From assembly GCA_032622095.1 (NCBI GenBank), contig CP136066.1, positions 152,226,224 through 152,290,223 on the forward strand: a stretch of DNA of 64,000 nt. Direction: 5' to 3'. The translations under genes were made by a program, and so were the position numbers. Positions 23,320 to 34,201 of the stretch are shown here, one piece after another. The notes under the pieces were generated by a model. The model was not told where the DNA came from, ran no database searches, and saw nothing but the letters and a program-made list of their open reading frames with translations. The DNA is from Siphonodentalium dalli (Eukaryota; Mollusca; Scaphopoda; Gadilida; Siphonodentaliidae). Every line of letters begins with the position of its first letter. Position 1 is the stretch's first letter.

Positions 23320-23720
23320 GTATAGTGCTTGTGAAAAATGTGTATATAGGTCACGGGTATGTAGTTTATTATATGTAATTTTTAAACTGTTAGTTTCTCG
23401 GTTCTCTTCTACGACATTTGAATTGTTTTCGGCTGGCATGTATCTTTTCTTTGTTATTTGTTCTAATTTCTATTTAAATAGAGGTCTGATTAGCGCATGA
23501 AATATCACGCAGAATAATATTCAGGCCAAAATTGTCGATATTCGTTACATGGTTCAAGTACGCAAATACCGAGTACGTTTCTAATCACATTTAGTCCATC
23601 AAATTACGCAAACCAACAATACTTGTTCCCGATGAACATACATATATATATATTTTTAATTTACTGACAGAAGCCAATATTCGGTGAATGAACACTGAAT
23701 TGTCTACAAACAATATCGAG
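23320..23720 (+). repeat. second copy of the 6190-6560 repeat
   Basis: Shares aaatagaggtctga, gcagaataat, caggccaaaattgtcgat, acatggttcaagt and then cagacagaagccaat-like phrases, in the same order as 6190-6560. The inverted-repeat arm present at 6402 is missing here. Confidence 0.65.
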
Positions 23721-23727
23721 GCTCATC

Positions 23728-23900
23728 TATATATATATATAAAAGAGTAGGATCTGTCTGTGTGTTCGGATTTTTCTCCCAGAAACTCTCACACCGATTT
23801 AACCAAATTCTGGTACCCTGGCGGAGGTTATATAAAGGCGTTAGTTTTTCAATAGTTTGCTAAAACAAATTTAATTAAATAAATATAAAAAAACCACACA
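23728..23900 (+). mobile_element. Helitron-like 5' end
   Basis: Begins tctatatatatatataaaag followed by agtaggatctgtctgtgtgt. A TC start with an A/T-rich run and this following phrase is what I expect of invertebrate Helitron-type 5' ends. The next 100 bases match the fragment at 14778. No CTAG-hairpin 3' end was found within the next few kilobases, so the element is probably truncated. Confidence 0.5.
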
Positions 23901-24886
23901 AATTCAAATAAGCTCACTATGCATGGGCCTATTTCAGAACCAAATAAATGTGAATATTTAGGTTCAATATGAACCTATTTGCAGACCAGATGTACGCTCT
24001 TTATATATGTGGTTTCATTGTGGCCCGCGCCATCCAACAGAATAACGGATACAAGTCAACGACTTATTTCAGAATCAAATAAGTCGAATGTGAACCAATG
24101 CGCAGGCCCCTAACGCACAAAGGGGCCGCATGCCACTCTGTGTAGGCACAGCAGTCCTCTCCGACACTGAATAAAGACTCCCGAAGGAAGCCTGTTTCAG
24201 CTAGAACTTTATCAATAATTTCCAACAAAGTTTCATTCGCCACCAATTATTAAAACAACAAAATGGTTGAGGGAATCCATGGCTTCCGATTATTGTTATT
24301 ATTATACTCCAAACGCATGTCAACGAATTACATGAATTATACTGACATTTAAAGCAAGACAATTTAAACAGTTTAGTTTTTCGTTTCGTTGATAAAATGA
24401 AAACAACATAAGGTGAAAATAAAGCAGACTTATACGAAAACCAGGCGGTCAAATTTCAATCGAGCTACCCACAAAATATGGGTATAGAACAGTATAGCAC
24501 CGATGCGACGCTATGTTGAACTTATTATCTGAACATTTCCTATGGGATGTCTATTCGTCAATGATGCTTTAGTACAGAAAGGGTTTAATTGAAACGTTGC
24601 TTTTCTCACTATAACGGCAACACTAATTCGATCCGCGTGAATGTTTATCGGATTATACAACCAGGACAAGTATACAACATTCGTTGTGTTAGAGAACTTG
24701 GACTTTGAAATATATAACAATCCGCAACGAGTAAGCCTACCCGATCTTATTATGTATCGTCTCTCATGTGATCCGAGGTCACGTGAGAGTAGGCCTACCA
24801 ATAAGAAGTGTCCTGACCAAGTCGCCGCGTAATGTTCTCTATTCAACGAAGTTACAGTTCTTTTACTTTCATTTCCAAGATCGACA
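23901..24886. other. upstream region of the acyltransferase gene
   Basis: Holds a fragment of the 6.6-kb repeat (ggttgagggaatccatggct near 24265). No clear TATA box could be chosen. A small ORF at 24641-24832 lies in the probable 5' region and has no recognised domain. Confidence 0.35.
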
Positions 24887-27100
24887 ATGTTGTTTCGAAT
24901 CAACAGTGGACGTAACGTACTGATTTTAATGTTTTCATCTTATTTTTCAAATGTTGGAGTAGAGGCAATACATGGTGCATACGATAACACGATTGCTGAA
25001 ACTTTGTTCAGCATTTACGCAGATTCGGTTGAATCCCAGAATACCAGTCTGTGGGACGGATTTTTCGGAAATGATATTAAGTGGTTGTTAAATTTTATTT
25101 CTGGCATACCATCTGATGAAAGCAGACACGCATTGGGTGATTACCAACTGCTCAACGTGTCTGAGTTGTGTCAGAAAGACGTTGACGAGATTACAGATGG
25201 CGTGCACAACCGCACGCGATGGTCTCTTCAAATGATCGACGGTAGTTTTAAACTGGAAGCTGGAATTCTAACCGGAAATGTGAAATGGTCCGGGAACTAT
25301 GAAGAGTGTTCTACGACAAAACATAGTTATAGAGTGGACGATTCTTCTAGAACGTTCCATGGACGATACTGTGGTCTGGTTGTTTACTTTAAAACTCTCG
25401 GAGACCGGGTCTTCATGCTCGAAGGTTCGGACAATGCAGCACAATTTTCGCTCCCAGTTGGTGTGTGTGTTCCTGATAGCTGTAACGAGAACGATATCGT
25501 CAATATCACACAAAATTATTTAGAGCAATCGTCCTTCAAAAAGCAAGTCGCGATCAAACATGGACGTTGCGAAGCTCACGGTTCAAGCTACACAATCAAA
25601 GCAATAGTTGCGTTGGCTGTATCGGGGACGATTACGCTGTTCATGGTTATAGGAACCCTATACGACATCAGTCTTTTGTACAAGAAACCGAAAGAAACTC
25701 AACCGGATGGAACAGTAAACGCATCCTCTCTTTCGTCTCACGACATATCGCATGAGGCAAACAAGTTCCTGGTGACTAAAAAACCAAGAAAAAAACAAGT
25801 CGGGATCTTCGAAAAAGTTTTGTTGGCCTTTTCTGTCTACAGCAACACAAACAAGATCATCGATTCAACAGGGGGTAACAGCACGTTAAAATGTGTCCAT
25901 GGTATCCGGTTTTTAAGTATGACATGGGTGATGGTAGGACACACCTATGGAAGTGGGATGGGTTTTCTGATGGATTTACCCTTCGCTAATTCTTGGACAC
26001 ACAGATTTGCTTTCCAAGTTGTCGACAATGAAACAGTGTCAGTTGACTCATTCTTTGCGCTAAGTGGTCTTCTTCTGACGTATTTGACATTGTCGGAGAT
26101 GAAGCAGAAAAATGGGCGTATAAACTGGGTCATGTTTTACTTCCATCGGTACTATCGTCTGACAATGCCATATGCATTAGTCATGCTATTCTACGCGCCC
26201 TTGTATCACCATTGGTATTATGGACCCTTCTGGAAAGACCAGACCATAAAAGGTTGCAGCGAGTACTGGTGGCAGAACTTATTGTACATAAACAACATAA
26301 TAAAAGGTCCTAACTGCATGGATGTGACCTGGTACCTCGGAAACGACATGCAATTTTTTTTACTCAGTCCGCTGATTATAGTACCCATGTATTTCTGGCC
26401 TCGAATTGGTTTTGTCGTCTGGACTGTATTTCTGTTAACTACTGCAATAACCGCCGGAGTTATCTCCAATGTGAATATGCTTACGCCCAGTAGCCTGGGA
26501 ATACACCATAAAGTTCCTCATGGTATGCATCCGAAATGGAACGACTACTACATTAAACCCTGGTGCAGAATGGGACCATACCTTGTTGGCATGGCAACAG
26601 GATATGCAATATACAAAACAGACGGACAGCGGAAGATGTCACACTGGTTGAGGATATCCGGTTGGTTTGCTGCAGTGTTAGTAGCTTGCGCAGTCGTTTA
26701 TGGTCCATTGAGAACTGTGAGGAGGGAGGTTTTGACATCGGTCGAAGTCAGCGCTCTTTACAATTCATTGAGTCGAGCAGCTTGGGGTGCCGCCCTGTGC
26801 TGGGTCATCTACGCATGCGTGACAGGAAATGGCGGATTTGTGAATACGATTTTATCGTGGGGAGGATTTCTTCCACTGAGCAGATTGGGCTTCATGGCTT
26901 ACCTATTCCATTGCAGAATTATCGATTTGTTCTATGATTCGAGGCGAGATTATTTCTATGCAACTGATCTGAAAATGGTGTTTACTTTTGTTGGAATCGC
27001 ATCGGGAACATATATAGTGACATTCGTTCTAGCGCTTGCTTTCGAATCGCCGATGGTTGGTCTTGAAAAGGTCATATTCAATCGGGAGAAAAGAGGTTGA
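24887..27100 (+). CDS. nose-resistant-to-fluoxetine (NRF-6)-like acyltransferase-3 protein
   Basis: An intact single-exon frame of 737 codons. Residues 10-27 form a hydrophobic leader. Residues about 85-230 match the extracellular NRF domain, with cysteines at 95, 141, 162, 194, 199 and 228 and the signature GVCVPDSC at 192-199. A first membrane span lies near 238-260. After a charged linker, an acyltransferase-3 membrane domain starts with LKCVHGIRFLSMTWVMVGH (334-352), where the histidine-containing start is typical. It continues with VDSFFALSGLLLTYL (386-400), RYYRLTMPY and about ten spans. The length is usual for the family. Relatives (nematode nrf-6, insect drop-dead-type) are multispanning proteins implicated in lipid or yolk transport and acyl transfer; the substrate is unknown. 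The lack of introns suggests either a lineage-typical intronless copy or a retrocopy kept open. ATTAAA follows 227 bp after the stop. Confidence 0.93.
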   Translation: MLFRINSGRNVLILMFSSYFSNVGVEAIHGAYDNTIAETLFSIYADSVESQNTSLWDGFFGNDIKWLLNFISGIPSDESRHALGDYQLLNVSELCQKDVDEITDGVHNRTRWSLQMIDGSFKLEAGILTGNVKWSGNYEECSTTKHSYRVDDSSRTFHGRYCGLVVYFKTLGDRVFMLEGSDNAAQFSLPVGVCVPDSCNENDIVNITQNYLEQSSFKKQVAIKHGRCEAHGSSYTIKAIVALAVSGTITLFMVIGTLYDISLLYKKPKETQPDGTVNASSLSSHDISHEANKFLVTKKPRKKQVGIFEKVLLAFSVYSNTNKIIDSTGGNSTLKCVHGIRFLSMTWVMVGHTYGSGMGFLMDLPFANSWTHRFAFQVVDNETVSVDSFFALSGLLLTYLTLSEMKQKNGRINWVMFYFHRYYRLTMPYALVMLFYAPLYHHWYYGPFWKDQTIKGCSEYWWQNLLYINNIIKGPNCMDVTWYLGNDMQFFLLSPLIIVPMYFWPRIGFVVWTVFLLTTAITAGVISNVNMLTPSSLGIHHKVPHGMHPKWNDYYIKPWCRMGPYLVGMATGYAIYKTDGQRKMSHWLRISGWFAAVLVACAVVYGPLRTVRREVLTSVEVSALYNSLSRAAWGAALCWVIYACVTGNGGFVNTILSWGGFLPLSRLGFMAYLFHCRIIDLFYDSRRDYFYATDLKMVFTFVGIASGTYIVTFVLALAFESPMVGLEKVIFNREKRG

Positions 27101-27326
27101 TGATCATGCACAGACGAAAAGAAAAAAGAAAGTGTTAGAATTATCCAAACTCCATGCAGGGTTTACCTCCCTACAAAGGAAGTATATATGAACGGTGCGC
27201 TCTGGTAGAGATTGGGAATTATCACCGTTTAGGAACTGTTACATTGGAAGTCATTCTATTGTCGGTTTGTGATGGTTTAGGAATTATTTATATATTAACA
27301 GAGAGTAGATTATAATATATGATTTC

Positions 27327-27332
27327 ATTAAA
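27327..27332 (+). promoter_or_regulatory. ATTAAA poly(A) signal of the acyltransferase gene
   Basis: The commonest variant hexamer, in tttcattaaactgc, 227 bases after the stop. A foldback transposon is inserted from 27352, only about 20 bp downstream. The cleavage site and downstream GU-rich element may therefore be supplied or displaced by the transposon. Confidence 0.45.
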
Positions 27333-27342
27333 CTGCTTATTT

Positions 27343-27351
27343 CTACCAATT
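27343..27351. repeat. 9-bp target duplication, left
   Basis: ctaccaatt, repeated exactly at 28531-28539 on the other side of the foldback element. Confidence 0.85.
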
Positions 27352-28530
27352 GGTGTCAGACCGGTTTTCCGAAGACCTATTACTACGAAGGCCCACAACT
27401 CCGAAGACCCGATTCTCCGACGGCCCACAACTCCGAAGACCCGATTCTCCGACGGCCCATAACTCCGAAGATCCGATTCTCCGAAAGCCCATAACTCCGA
27501 AGGGCCGATTCTCCGAAGACCTATAACTCCGAAGACCTATAACTCCGAAGGGTCGATTCTCCGAAGACCTATAACTCCGAAGGCCCGATTCTCCGACGGC
27601 CCATAACTCCGAAGGTCCGATTCTCCGAAGATTTTGTTTTATCTGGGTATTATCGTTTACTAAATAGTGTACAGTCCAGTGGCGAAGCCAAGGGGTCCCA
27701 AAATTCCCACTGCCCCCATTAAACCTCTACTTGCTATTTCAGACAATATGGGCCACTACCAAAACATGTCCAATGTCATGTAAACGCCCGGAAATCGTTC
27801 ATGGGGCATCAAAATAATCAAACTTTCCCTACTGCCCCCACCTAAATGGGAATCCTGGCCCACCACTGACTATACACCAGATACTATAACGTTACGTTGG
27901 CCCATGAGATGCCAGAGTAAAATGAACAGGGGTGAACGGAGAAGAACTTGTCGCCCCCTGTGCATGTTAGGCTACTCTGACATTCTTGCAGAGTTTCGTT
28001 ATAATATACCCGGTGCACACCAGTGGCGGTGCCAGGGTTCCCATTTAGGGGTGCACATTAATTAGCATATGTGGGGGATATATCATGCATATGATATGCC
28101 GAAAGCATATCACGAATGCCTGATTTGGGGAGCGCATACATGGGAGGGGTCGCCCCCAATCGTTGGTCCGGGGGCTCCCCTGGGCAGGAACACTGTGAAT
28201 ATTTGAATGCCTATGAGGGATTTCCTGACGTTTACATGACATTTGACATGTTTTTTGGGGGCGGTCTCCCCTAGGGCCCCATTGACCCCGCCACTGGACT
28301 GTACACTATTTAATAAGCGATAAAACATGATCTTCGGAGAATCGGCCCTTCGGAGTTATAGGCCTTCGGAGTTATGGGCTTTCGGAGTTATGGGTCTTCG
28401 GAGTTATGGGATTTCGGAGAATCGGGACTTCGGAGTTATGGGCTTTCGGAGAATCGGGGCGTCGGAGAATCTGACCTTCGGAGAATCGGACCTTCGGAGT
28501 TATGGGTCTTCGGAAAAACGCTACGTAACC
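27352..28530. mobile_element. foldback transposon with 15-bp arrays, copy A (Mutator-like)
   Basis: 1179 bp flanked by an exact 9-bp duplication. Ends: ggtgtcagaccggttttccg at the left, and the complement of cggaaaaacgctacgtaacc at the right; the outer TIRs are imperfect but share ttttccgaagac. Inside each end lies an array of a 15-bp unit in two alternating forms, cttcggagttatggg and cttcggagaatcggg (left 27366-27637 as complements, about 18 units; right 28332-28520, about 12 units). The core arms pair again (aaatagtgtacagtccagtgg and its complement). No transposase. An 8-9-bp duplication with long TIRs suggests a MULE; superfamily is inference. The ORFs at 28042-28628 are repeat artefacts. 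Confidence 0.8.
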
Positions 28531-28539
28531 CTACCAATT

Positions 28540-28949
28540 ACCGTGCAAGGGAACATAAACGCCCCACCTGGTTGAAACTATACAACTGGTACCTCAAGTT
28601 TTTTAACTGTTGGAAACTTCCAACCTGACCTGACACCCCTCTACAGAAAATTTCCAACTAAAATATCCGGTTCAGTCCAATATTTTACCAAAGGTAGAAA
28701 AATATGCTGCTGTTGGTCTAAAAGAAACAAACTAATTACTGGTTGGAATATCCAACAATGACAACTTATTTCAACCTACATGTAGTATAAATTTCTAACT
28801 AGTGAACATTGTGTCAGGCATGAAATTTCCAATTGTTGAAATTTTGACCAAAGTTGGGGAGGTGTAGACACACCACCTTCGTCACGCTCTTTATAAATAT
28901 TGTGATAAACATTTAAAAAATAATTCTTTTTTCGATTAAATTTATGCAG
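28540..28949. repeat. degenerate relative of the hAT element interior
   Basis: Recurring words ttggaaacttccaacctgac, ggttggaatatccaac and atgaaatttccaattgttgaa resemble the interior of the hAT-like element at 38946-40173. No TIR or duplication is preserved. Confidence 0.4.
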
Positions 28950-29034
28950 TTATAACCGAAAAGTTTGAAGATAAATTCTTTCACGCACGTAGCACAGTTA
29001 TAGAAAATTTATCTTCAAACTTTTCGGTTATAAC
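28950..29034. repeat. 85-bp hairpin
   Basis: gttataaccgaaaagtttga pairs with tcaaacttttcggttataac. The arms are 30 bases or more with a loop around tcacgcacgtagcac. Confidence 0.85.
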
Positions 29035-29042
29035 TCATAACC

Positions 29043-29964
29043 TTAAAGGTACTCAATGCGATTAAGCGCCCCTCAATTACTATTTATTTGATTCGAGTCG
29101 AGGAACCCACCATTAAAGCTCAGAGTGATCAGATATAAAAAAATTTAATCTGTTATTTTTCACCACCTGGAATATTTAGTGGCTCAGTAAAAGACGACGA
29201 GAAGACCAAATTGCGGATGACGATGGATAACTCTAACATCAAGTGGCTTTTTTGTGAAAGATATTTGACAAACCAGGGGGGGGGTCGGAAAACAAAATTC
29301 AGGCACGTATGGCATTTTTTCCCTTTCGATCATTTTTTGTACCGCCAATTTTTTTTCCGTTTTCGGCAGTTTTTTCTGACCATTTTTTTACCCCCCCCCC
29401 TTTTAACACTAAAACAGAGATTTGCGGGGGAAATTCACTGTAAACAGTTGTATATGAATTTCTGTGCATACTATTTATCATGGATGTTAACATGGACATG
29501 TAAATAGGAATGAGTCATTTTGAGGTCATTCGGCCAAAAAAACATGGCTGCCAGCGGCCATCTTGGATTTCAAAATTTGCAACAAAATACAACACGATAA
29601 CTGCCTGCAGTCAGTTTACCAGTTAGAATTACATTATTTCTCTCATTCAAACTGATTAAAAGTGGTTTTGGAGCCCAACTCATTGCCAAAACACTAACAA
29701 AAAAAGCCGGAAATTGTTTTTTTTTAGTTGCGGAAAAAATTGCTTGTTGGTGGCTTTGACCACCCACCCACCCCGGCATACGTGCCGGAAGAATTCCCCC
29801 CCCCTGACAAACCGGCAAAATTTCGTGAAAAAAAATGTTGATAAATAACAGGTATTATTTTTGGGCAATTAATCAATTCTGATAAATGAAGCGGCATTTC
29901 AAATATGTGCTGTTGTTGGAATCTGATTATATGGGGACCATCGAATCGGATTGAGTACCTTTAA
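29043..29964. mobile_element. long T1-related TTAA MITE with nested insertion
   Basis: TTAA at 29043-29046 and 29961-29964, with aaggtactcaatgcgat and atcggattgagtacctt termini as in family T1. The interior (gacgagaagacc, gttgataaataacagg) differs from the 477-bp form and matches 14995-15265. It is interrupted by a 531-bp insert at 29275-29805. Confidence 0.75.
29275..29805. mobile_element. hAT-like non-autonomous insert with 8-bp duplication
   Basis: Flanked by exact gacaaacc at 29267-29274 and 29806-29813. The ends are aggggggggg and ccccccccct, short mirror-complementary termini. The fragment near 15210 carries the uninterrupted phrase gacaaaccggcaaaat, the empty site. The content is AT-rich with no transposase. 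The superfamily is inferred from the 8-bp duplication. Confidence 0.65.
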
Positions 29965-31288
29965 TCGAAACAAGAGTTATTTCTTATAAACTAATCCGTC
30001 ATTTCACAAGAGAACCACCAAAAGTAGAAGTTGGAAGTATAACGACCGTACAACATTGAGACTATTTCCGACGAAAATGACACAAGTTGAAATAGACAAC
30101 TGTCACTCAAAACTTGTGCTTAGCGTTGATCACGTCACGTCAGAATTTCAGCGTTTTGATAGGCTTGTCGCAACTGATCACGCATCGCGTGGCAACGGAC
30201 ATCTGCAGTGGCACGTGAGATTGATATTCGACCGCGGTGGCACAAACCCTTGTTAGTTTTAATTTCCGTGTTTCAATTCTTTGCATATGTTCCATCTTGT
30301 TTATTTGTCTGGTTACTTGTACACTGAATATTAGCATCTAGTATGGTTATTGTCAATACAGTCATACCCGAAGGAATTATGATGCAGCACCAAAATTTCA
30401 TGTTAAATGGTAGGAAGCATCGAACAGTTTCCATGTATATTTTTAGGCACGCGGTATATAGTGCAGCGGCCAAACGCCAAAAGTGGTCGAGTACCCCTAC
30501 CCACGGTGGAACAAGCTAAAACCAATTTTTGTTCTGAAGGAGAAATATATACTGTTGACGAAAATGATAGTGAAAAATAACGGAATTGGTGGTGGCTATT
30601 GTCAAATCGACGATGAATGATACCCGCAGTGACTTTTTCCAGAAATTATCGATTTTGGTAAAGCGAACCCTGCGGCTATTAGTCGGTCTCACAACTGGGC
30701 TCTTAAGGGAATATCCAACCACTTTCTGTTTGATACTGATTCTAGAGTACTTTTCTATGAGGAATTCAGTGGTGCCGACCGATTTTTTTTAAAAGGGGCC
30801 CAAATTCCATTATAATTTTATTGACCTATATGCATCATGCCACATCGGCATATTATTTCTGATATTTTCTATAGCATTATAGGACGGGATTGACCGCCAA
30901 GGAGCTCTTGACCCTGAAAATCCAAAATGGCCGACTTCAAAATTAGCAAAAATTTAGCTAAGTCAAGAATAATTAAAATAGTGCAAGATATAGAATTTGT
31001 TTTTATCTTTAAAGTATCAGCACCATTGTGCTTCTACTCATGAGTGCACAACAAGGTTTTGAATGGAATGCATTGGTCCTAGAATGAAAAACTGACATTT
31101 TCTAAATAACAAAGATTTTGACGAAATCAACAATTGATTAGTATAGTGCAAAATCTGCTGCAAACAAGGGTAGCTAATGCTATGATATGAATAAATAAAT
31201 TTCATATTGATTTCACTGCCTTTGATATGAGATGGCTGACAAAATGGCTATAAATGGGATGACATATATCACATTTACATCATTGTAA
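29965..31288. other. no gene recognised
   Basis: Non-coding DNA up to the 5' repeat of the Ngaro-like element. Words such as aaaatggccgacttcaaaat suggest old repeats but no partner lies in this window. Confidence 0.4.
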
Positions 31289-31485
31289 ATAATGCACCCA
31301 GGGCCGATAAGGTTCGGGGTGATTTATGTGGTTCTTTGATACTGTCATCCGGCAGACATTCCGGTTTTTCGGTACGATCCGTTCCGTATCGGCCGAACTT
31401 AAAGTCCGCATTTTACATCCGCCCGGAATGCTGCCTCTTTCCGGTAACTGGAAAAGCAAGTCACTCTTGAATTATACGTATCGCG
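31289..31485 (+). repeat. split direct repeat A1
   Basis: Starts ataatgcacccagggccg and ends cgtatcgcg. Matches A2 at 51183-51379 with about two substitutions (for example tttgatactg versus tttgatcctg). It includes the 5' end of the element and probably its promoter. Confidence 0.9.
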
Positions 31486-31492
31486 ACCGGTT

Positions 31493-32651
31493 GTGTGTCG
31501 TCAATTCCTATCTGTTTCCATCCGTCACAGATACCGTGTTTCTTCACCAGCCTTCATTTATTCGTCTATCATCTTGTTCCTTGTGCGTTTTGTCTGTGTC
31601 CTGTTCCGTCGGCGTTACAAATTATGTTCGTGGGTCGCGCACGTGTTTCCATGTTTGTCGTTCGGTGGCACTCAAAAATTCTCAAATGGTTCGTACGGGA
31701 TCTCGCGGTCGGCCCGCGTCCGTTCGTCTAGAAGCAGTCGACAGGGTGCATCTACCAGCTCGTCTCGTGCCGGTCCTGCCTCCAGTGACCGTGTTAGGCC
31801 TTCTTCTCGGGTTTCGGCCAGTGTGTCATCTGTGGCTGATTCACGGGTGCGTGGCCGTGGACAGCATTCGCGCGGCAGGCCTGCTCGTGGCTCTGGACGG
31901 GGACGCCGCGCCTCCCGTGGCCGGGTTTCACATTCACGCGGCCGCGATCCTGTTCGTCAGCCTCGTCGTCAGACCAGTCGTCAGGCTAGTCGCCAGGCTA
32001 GTCGCCGACAGGATGGTTCCCCGCGCCCCAAGTTTCCGCGCTATGAATCCAGGTCACCATCAGCGTCTCCTTTGTCGACACGTCGACGCAGCAGTTCAGA
32101 CGACAGCTCCACTTCTCTCAGTCGCCGCGAGGATTCCCGTGTGGCCTCAGTGATACACCGACCGAACGCTCCGGCAAGAGACAGAACTGATCCGGGTAAT
32201 CCCTTATTTAGCTTTCCATCCTCGCTGGTCTCCCCTTTGGGACGCCCCCTTGCCGGTTCCTACGGCGGCAGACGACTTTGGCTCTCACGTTTCCCGATCT
32301 ATTCGCGACAAAATTTTCCGGGGCGATTTTATCAATTTGGATCAGCTGCAGGAACCCACCACCTCCATTCATACAGTTGACCCCCGTCAGTTGGTTGTCT
32401 CAGCTTCCGGGCGAATCCGCGTTGCGCCAAGCGGGCATGCTGCTCCAATAACGTATGTTGACTCGTGGACCGATGCTTTTCTCACTTTCGTGTCGGTGTA
32501 CCTCGACGCTCACCCTGAATCGTCGGCCCAGCCCCTTTTGCGTTACCTGCGCACAATTCGTTGGGCGGCTGCTAAATGTGGGGGATCTGCCTGGCGGGTG
32601 TACGATACCCAATTTCGGTTGAAGTGGGATGGGAATACAGCTACTCCTTGA
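31493..32651 (+). pseudogene. Ngaro gag-like ORF, frameshifted
   Basis: Two overlapping frames. The first (31493 to about 32240) is extremely R/S-rich (words SRGRPARGSGRGRRASRGRV, SRQASRQASRRQ), a probable nucleic-acid-binding segment. The second (32250-32651) holds the conserved part: SWTDAFLTFVSVYL, LLRYLRTIRWAA and GGSAWRVYDTQFRLKW, the type of motif found in gag proteins of DIRS/Ngaro elements. A single-base shift near 32240 separates them. The protein would coat the element RNA. Gag identity is inferred from position and motif. Confidence 0.65.
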
Positions 32652-32745
32652 GAGACCATCGACCCTAACATTTGGCTGCTGGTCATGACGCCCCAGGTTC
32701 GGCAACCTCCGCAGCCGACTCCGCCTCAGGTTCGTACCTCCGGGC

Positions 32746-34201
32746 GTGCGGACAATTTTCCCACTCGTCCGGGCCGTCCCAGTCCCGTCTGTTTTGAATT
32801 CAACGCCGGCCGCTTCTCCTGACCAAACTGTCGTTTTCGACACATCTGCAACATCTGCTCAGAGCCTCATGCCGCAACCGCTGCCCATGGACAAGACTTT
32901 CGCCGCTCAGCCCGCGGCGGTCGCCAGCAGCGTCTACCAGCTCGCCCCTTCCGCCGTTAATCTTGACTATTTGTGTTGGTGGCTTGGGAAGTACCCTCGC
33001 CACCAAGTCGCGCGGGAACTACGGTTCGGTTTTACTCATGGTTTTCCACTCCATTATACTGGCCCGCGTATGCCAACTGGCGCTCCGAACCTCAAATCTG
33101 CTCGTGACCGTCCCGAGGTCGTCCGGGAAAAGATCCTTAAGGAAGTTCGCCTTGGTCGCATTGCTGGTCCTTTCTGCGCACGTCCAATTCCAACGCTCCG
33201 CGTGTCGCCACTTGGTCTGGTGCCTAAACATGAACCTGGCTCATTCCGTCTCATCCATCACCTCTCCTATCGGCAGGCCAGTCGCTCAATGATCATATTC
33301 CGCGCGAATTCACTACTGTCACATATACCAGTTTTGACGCTGCTGTTGTCATCATCCAGTCCCTTGGGGCTGGGACATTGCTCGCGCGCGGGGATTTAGA
33401 GGCTGCATATCGTAATCTTCGTATCTACCCGGGCGATTTCGATCAACTTGGTTTTAAGCTGGACGACATGTATTATTTCGACAAATGCTTACCTTTCGGC
33501 TGCAGCGTGTCGTGCGCAACTTTTGAGAAATTCTCGACATTTTTGGAATGGGTTGTTCAGCAGCGGTCCGGCAACCCACACATCTTGCACTACTGTGATG
33601 ACTTCCTGTTATGTGGTCCGCCAGCCACGTCCAGGCCTCAGACAGTCTTGACATGTTTCATCGCGTTTGCTCTGATCTTGGCGTACCTATTGCTCATGAC
33701 AAAACGGTCTCGCCCACCTCGAAGCTCTGCTACCTTGGTCTCGAACTCGATACGTTGGCTAACGCGGTGCGTCTCCCTGCTGAGAAGCTCACAGCTATTC
33801 AGTCCAAAATCTCTATGGCTTTGCGCTGCCGTAAAATCTCGGTCCGTGAACTACAGTCGCTCATTGGCTCATTACAATTTGCGTGCAAGGCGGTTCGTCC
33901 GGGCCGCCCATTTTGTCGTCGCCTGATTGATGCCATGCCGGGATTTTCTAAGCCGCATCACAAAATCCGGATTAATTCTGGCATGCGTGCCGATCTGGCC
34001 ACGTGGTTACAGTTCTTCACGTCATTCAATGGGATCTACCTTTTCCCTTCTGCGACCTGGCTCAATGATACCGACATCAATTTCCACACGGACGCTTGTG
34101 GTGGTCAGTCCGGCGGCTTTGGCGCATATTTCAACGGCCTCTGGGCTTTTGGCAAGTGGCCCCTTCCTTGGCATGCCTTGGGCCTGACCCGCAATATGGG
34201 T
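32746..34201 (+). pseudogene. Ngaro reverse transcriptase and N-terminal part of RNase H
   Basis: Three frames carry consecutive RT pieces. 32746 to about 33290 holds the N-terminal region with VSPLGLVPKHEPGSFRLIHHLS. 33378 to about 33650 holds the palm: LARGDLEAAYRNLRI, LPFGCSVSCATFEKF and the catalytic YCDDF. 33611-34201 holds the thumb (CYLGLELDTLANAVRLPAEKL) and the RNase H start, NFHTDACGGQSGGFGAYF, with the first catalytic aspartate. Two frameshifts (near 33290-33380 and 33640) inactivate it. The frame runs exactly to the 9-bp duplication at 34193-34201, where the insert begins; RNase H resumes at 48720. Confidence 0.85.
34193..34201 (+). repeat. 9-bp target duplication (left) inside RNase H
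   Basis: AATATGGGT, identical to 48720-48728. On both sides it is read as the same three codons in the RNase H frame, so the host element resumes in phase after the insert. Confidence 0.88.

Noticed and set aside
27360-28575. The 15-bp arrays as a possible CRISPR or coding repeat
   Set aside because: No unique spacers, units alternate directly, and the arrays are the inverted ends of a transposon with target duplications. The window is eukaryotic.
31326-32153. 275-codon ORF at the start of the Ngaro-like element
   Set aside because: It starts inside repeat A1 and overlaps the R/S-rich gag frame. The hydrophobic Val/Leu-rich product is the shadow of that frame.
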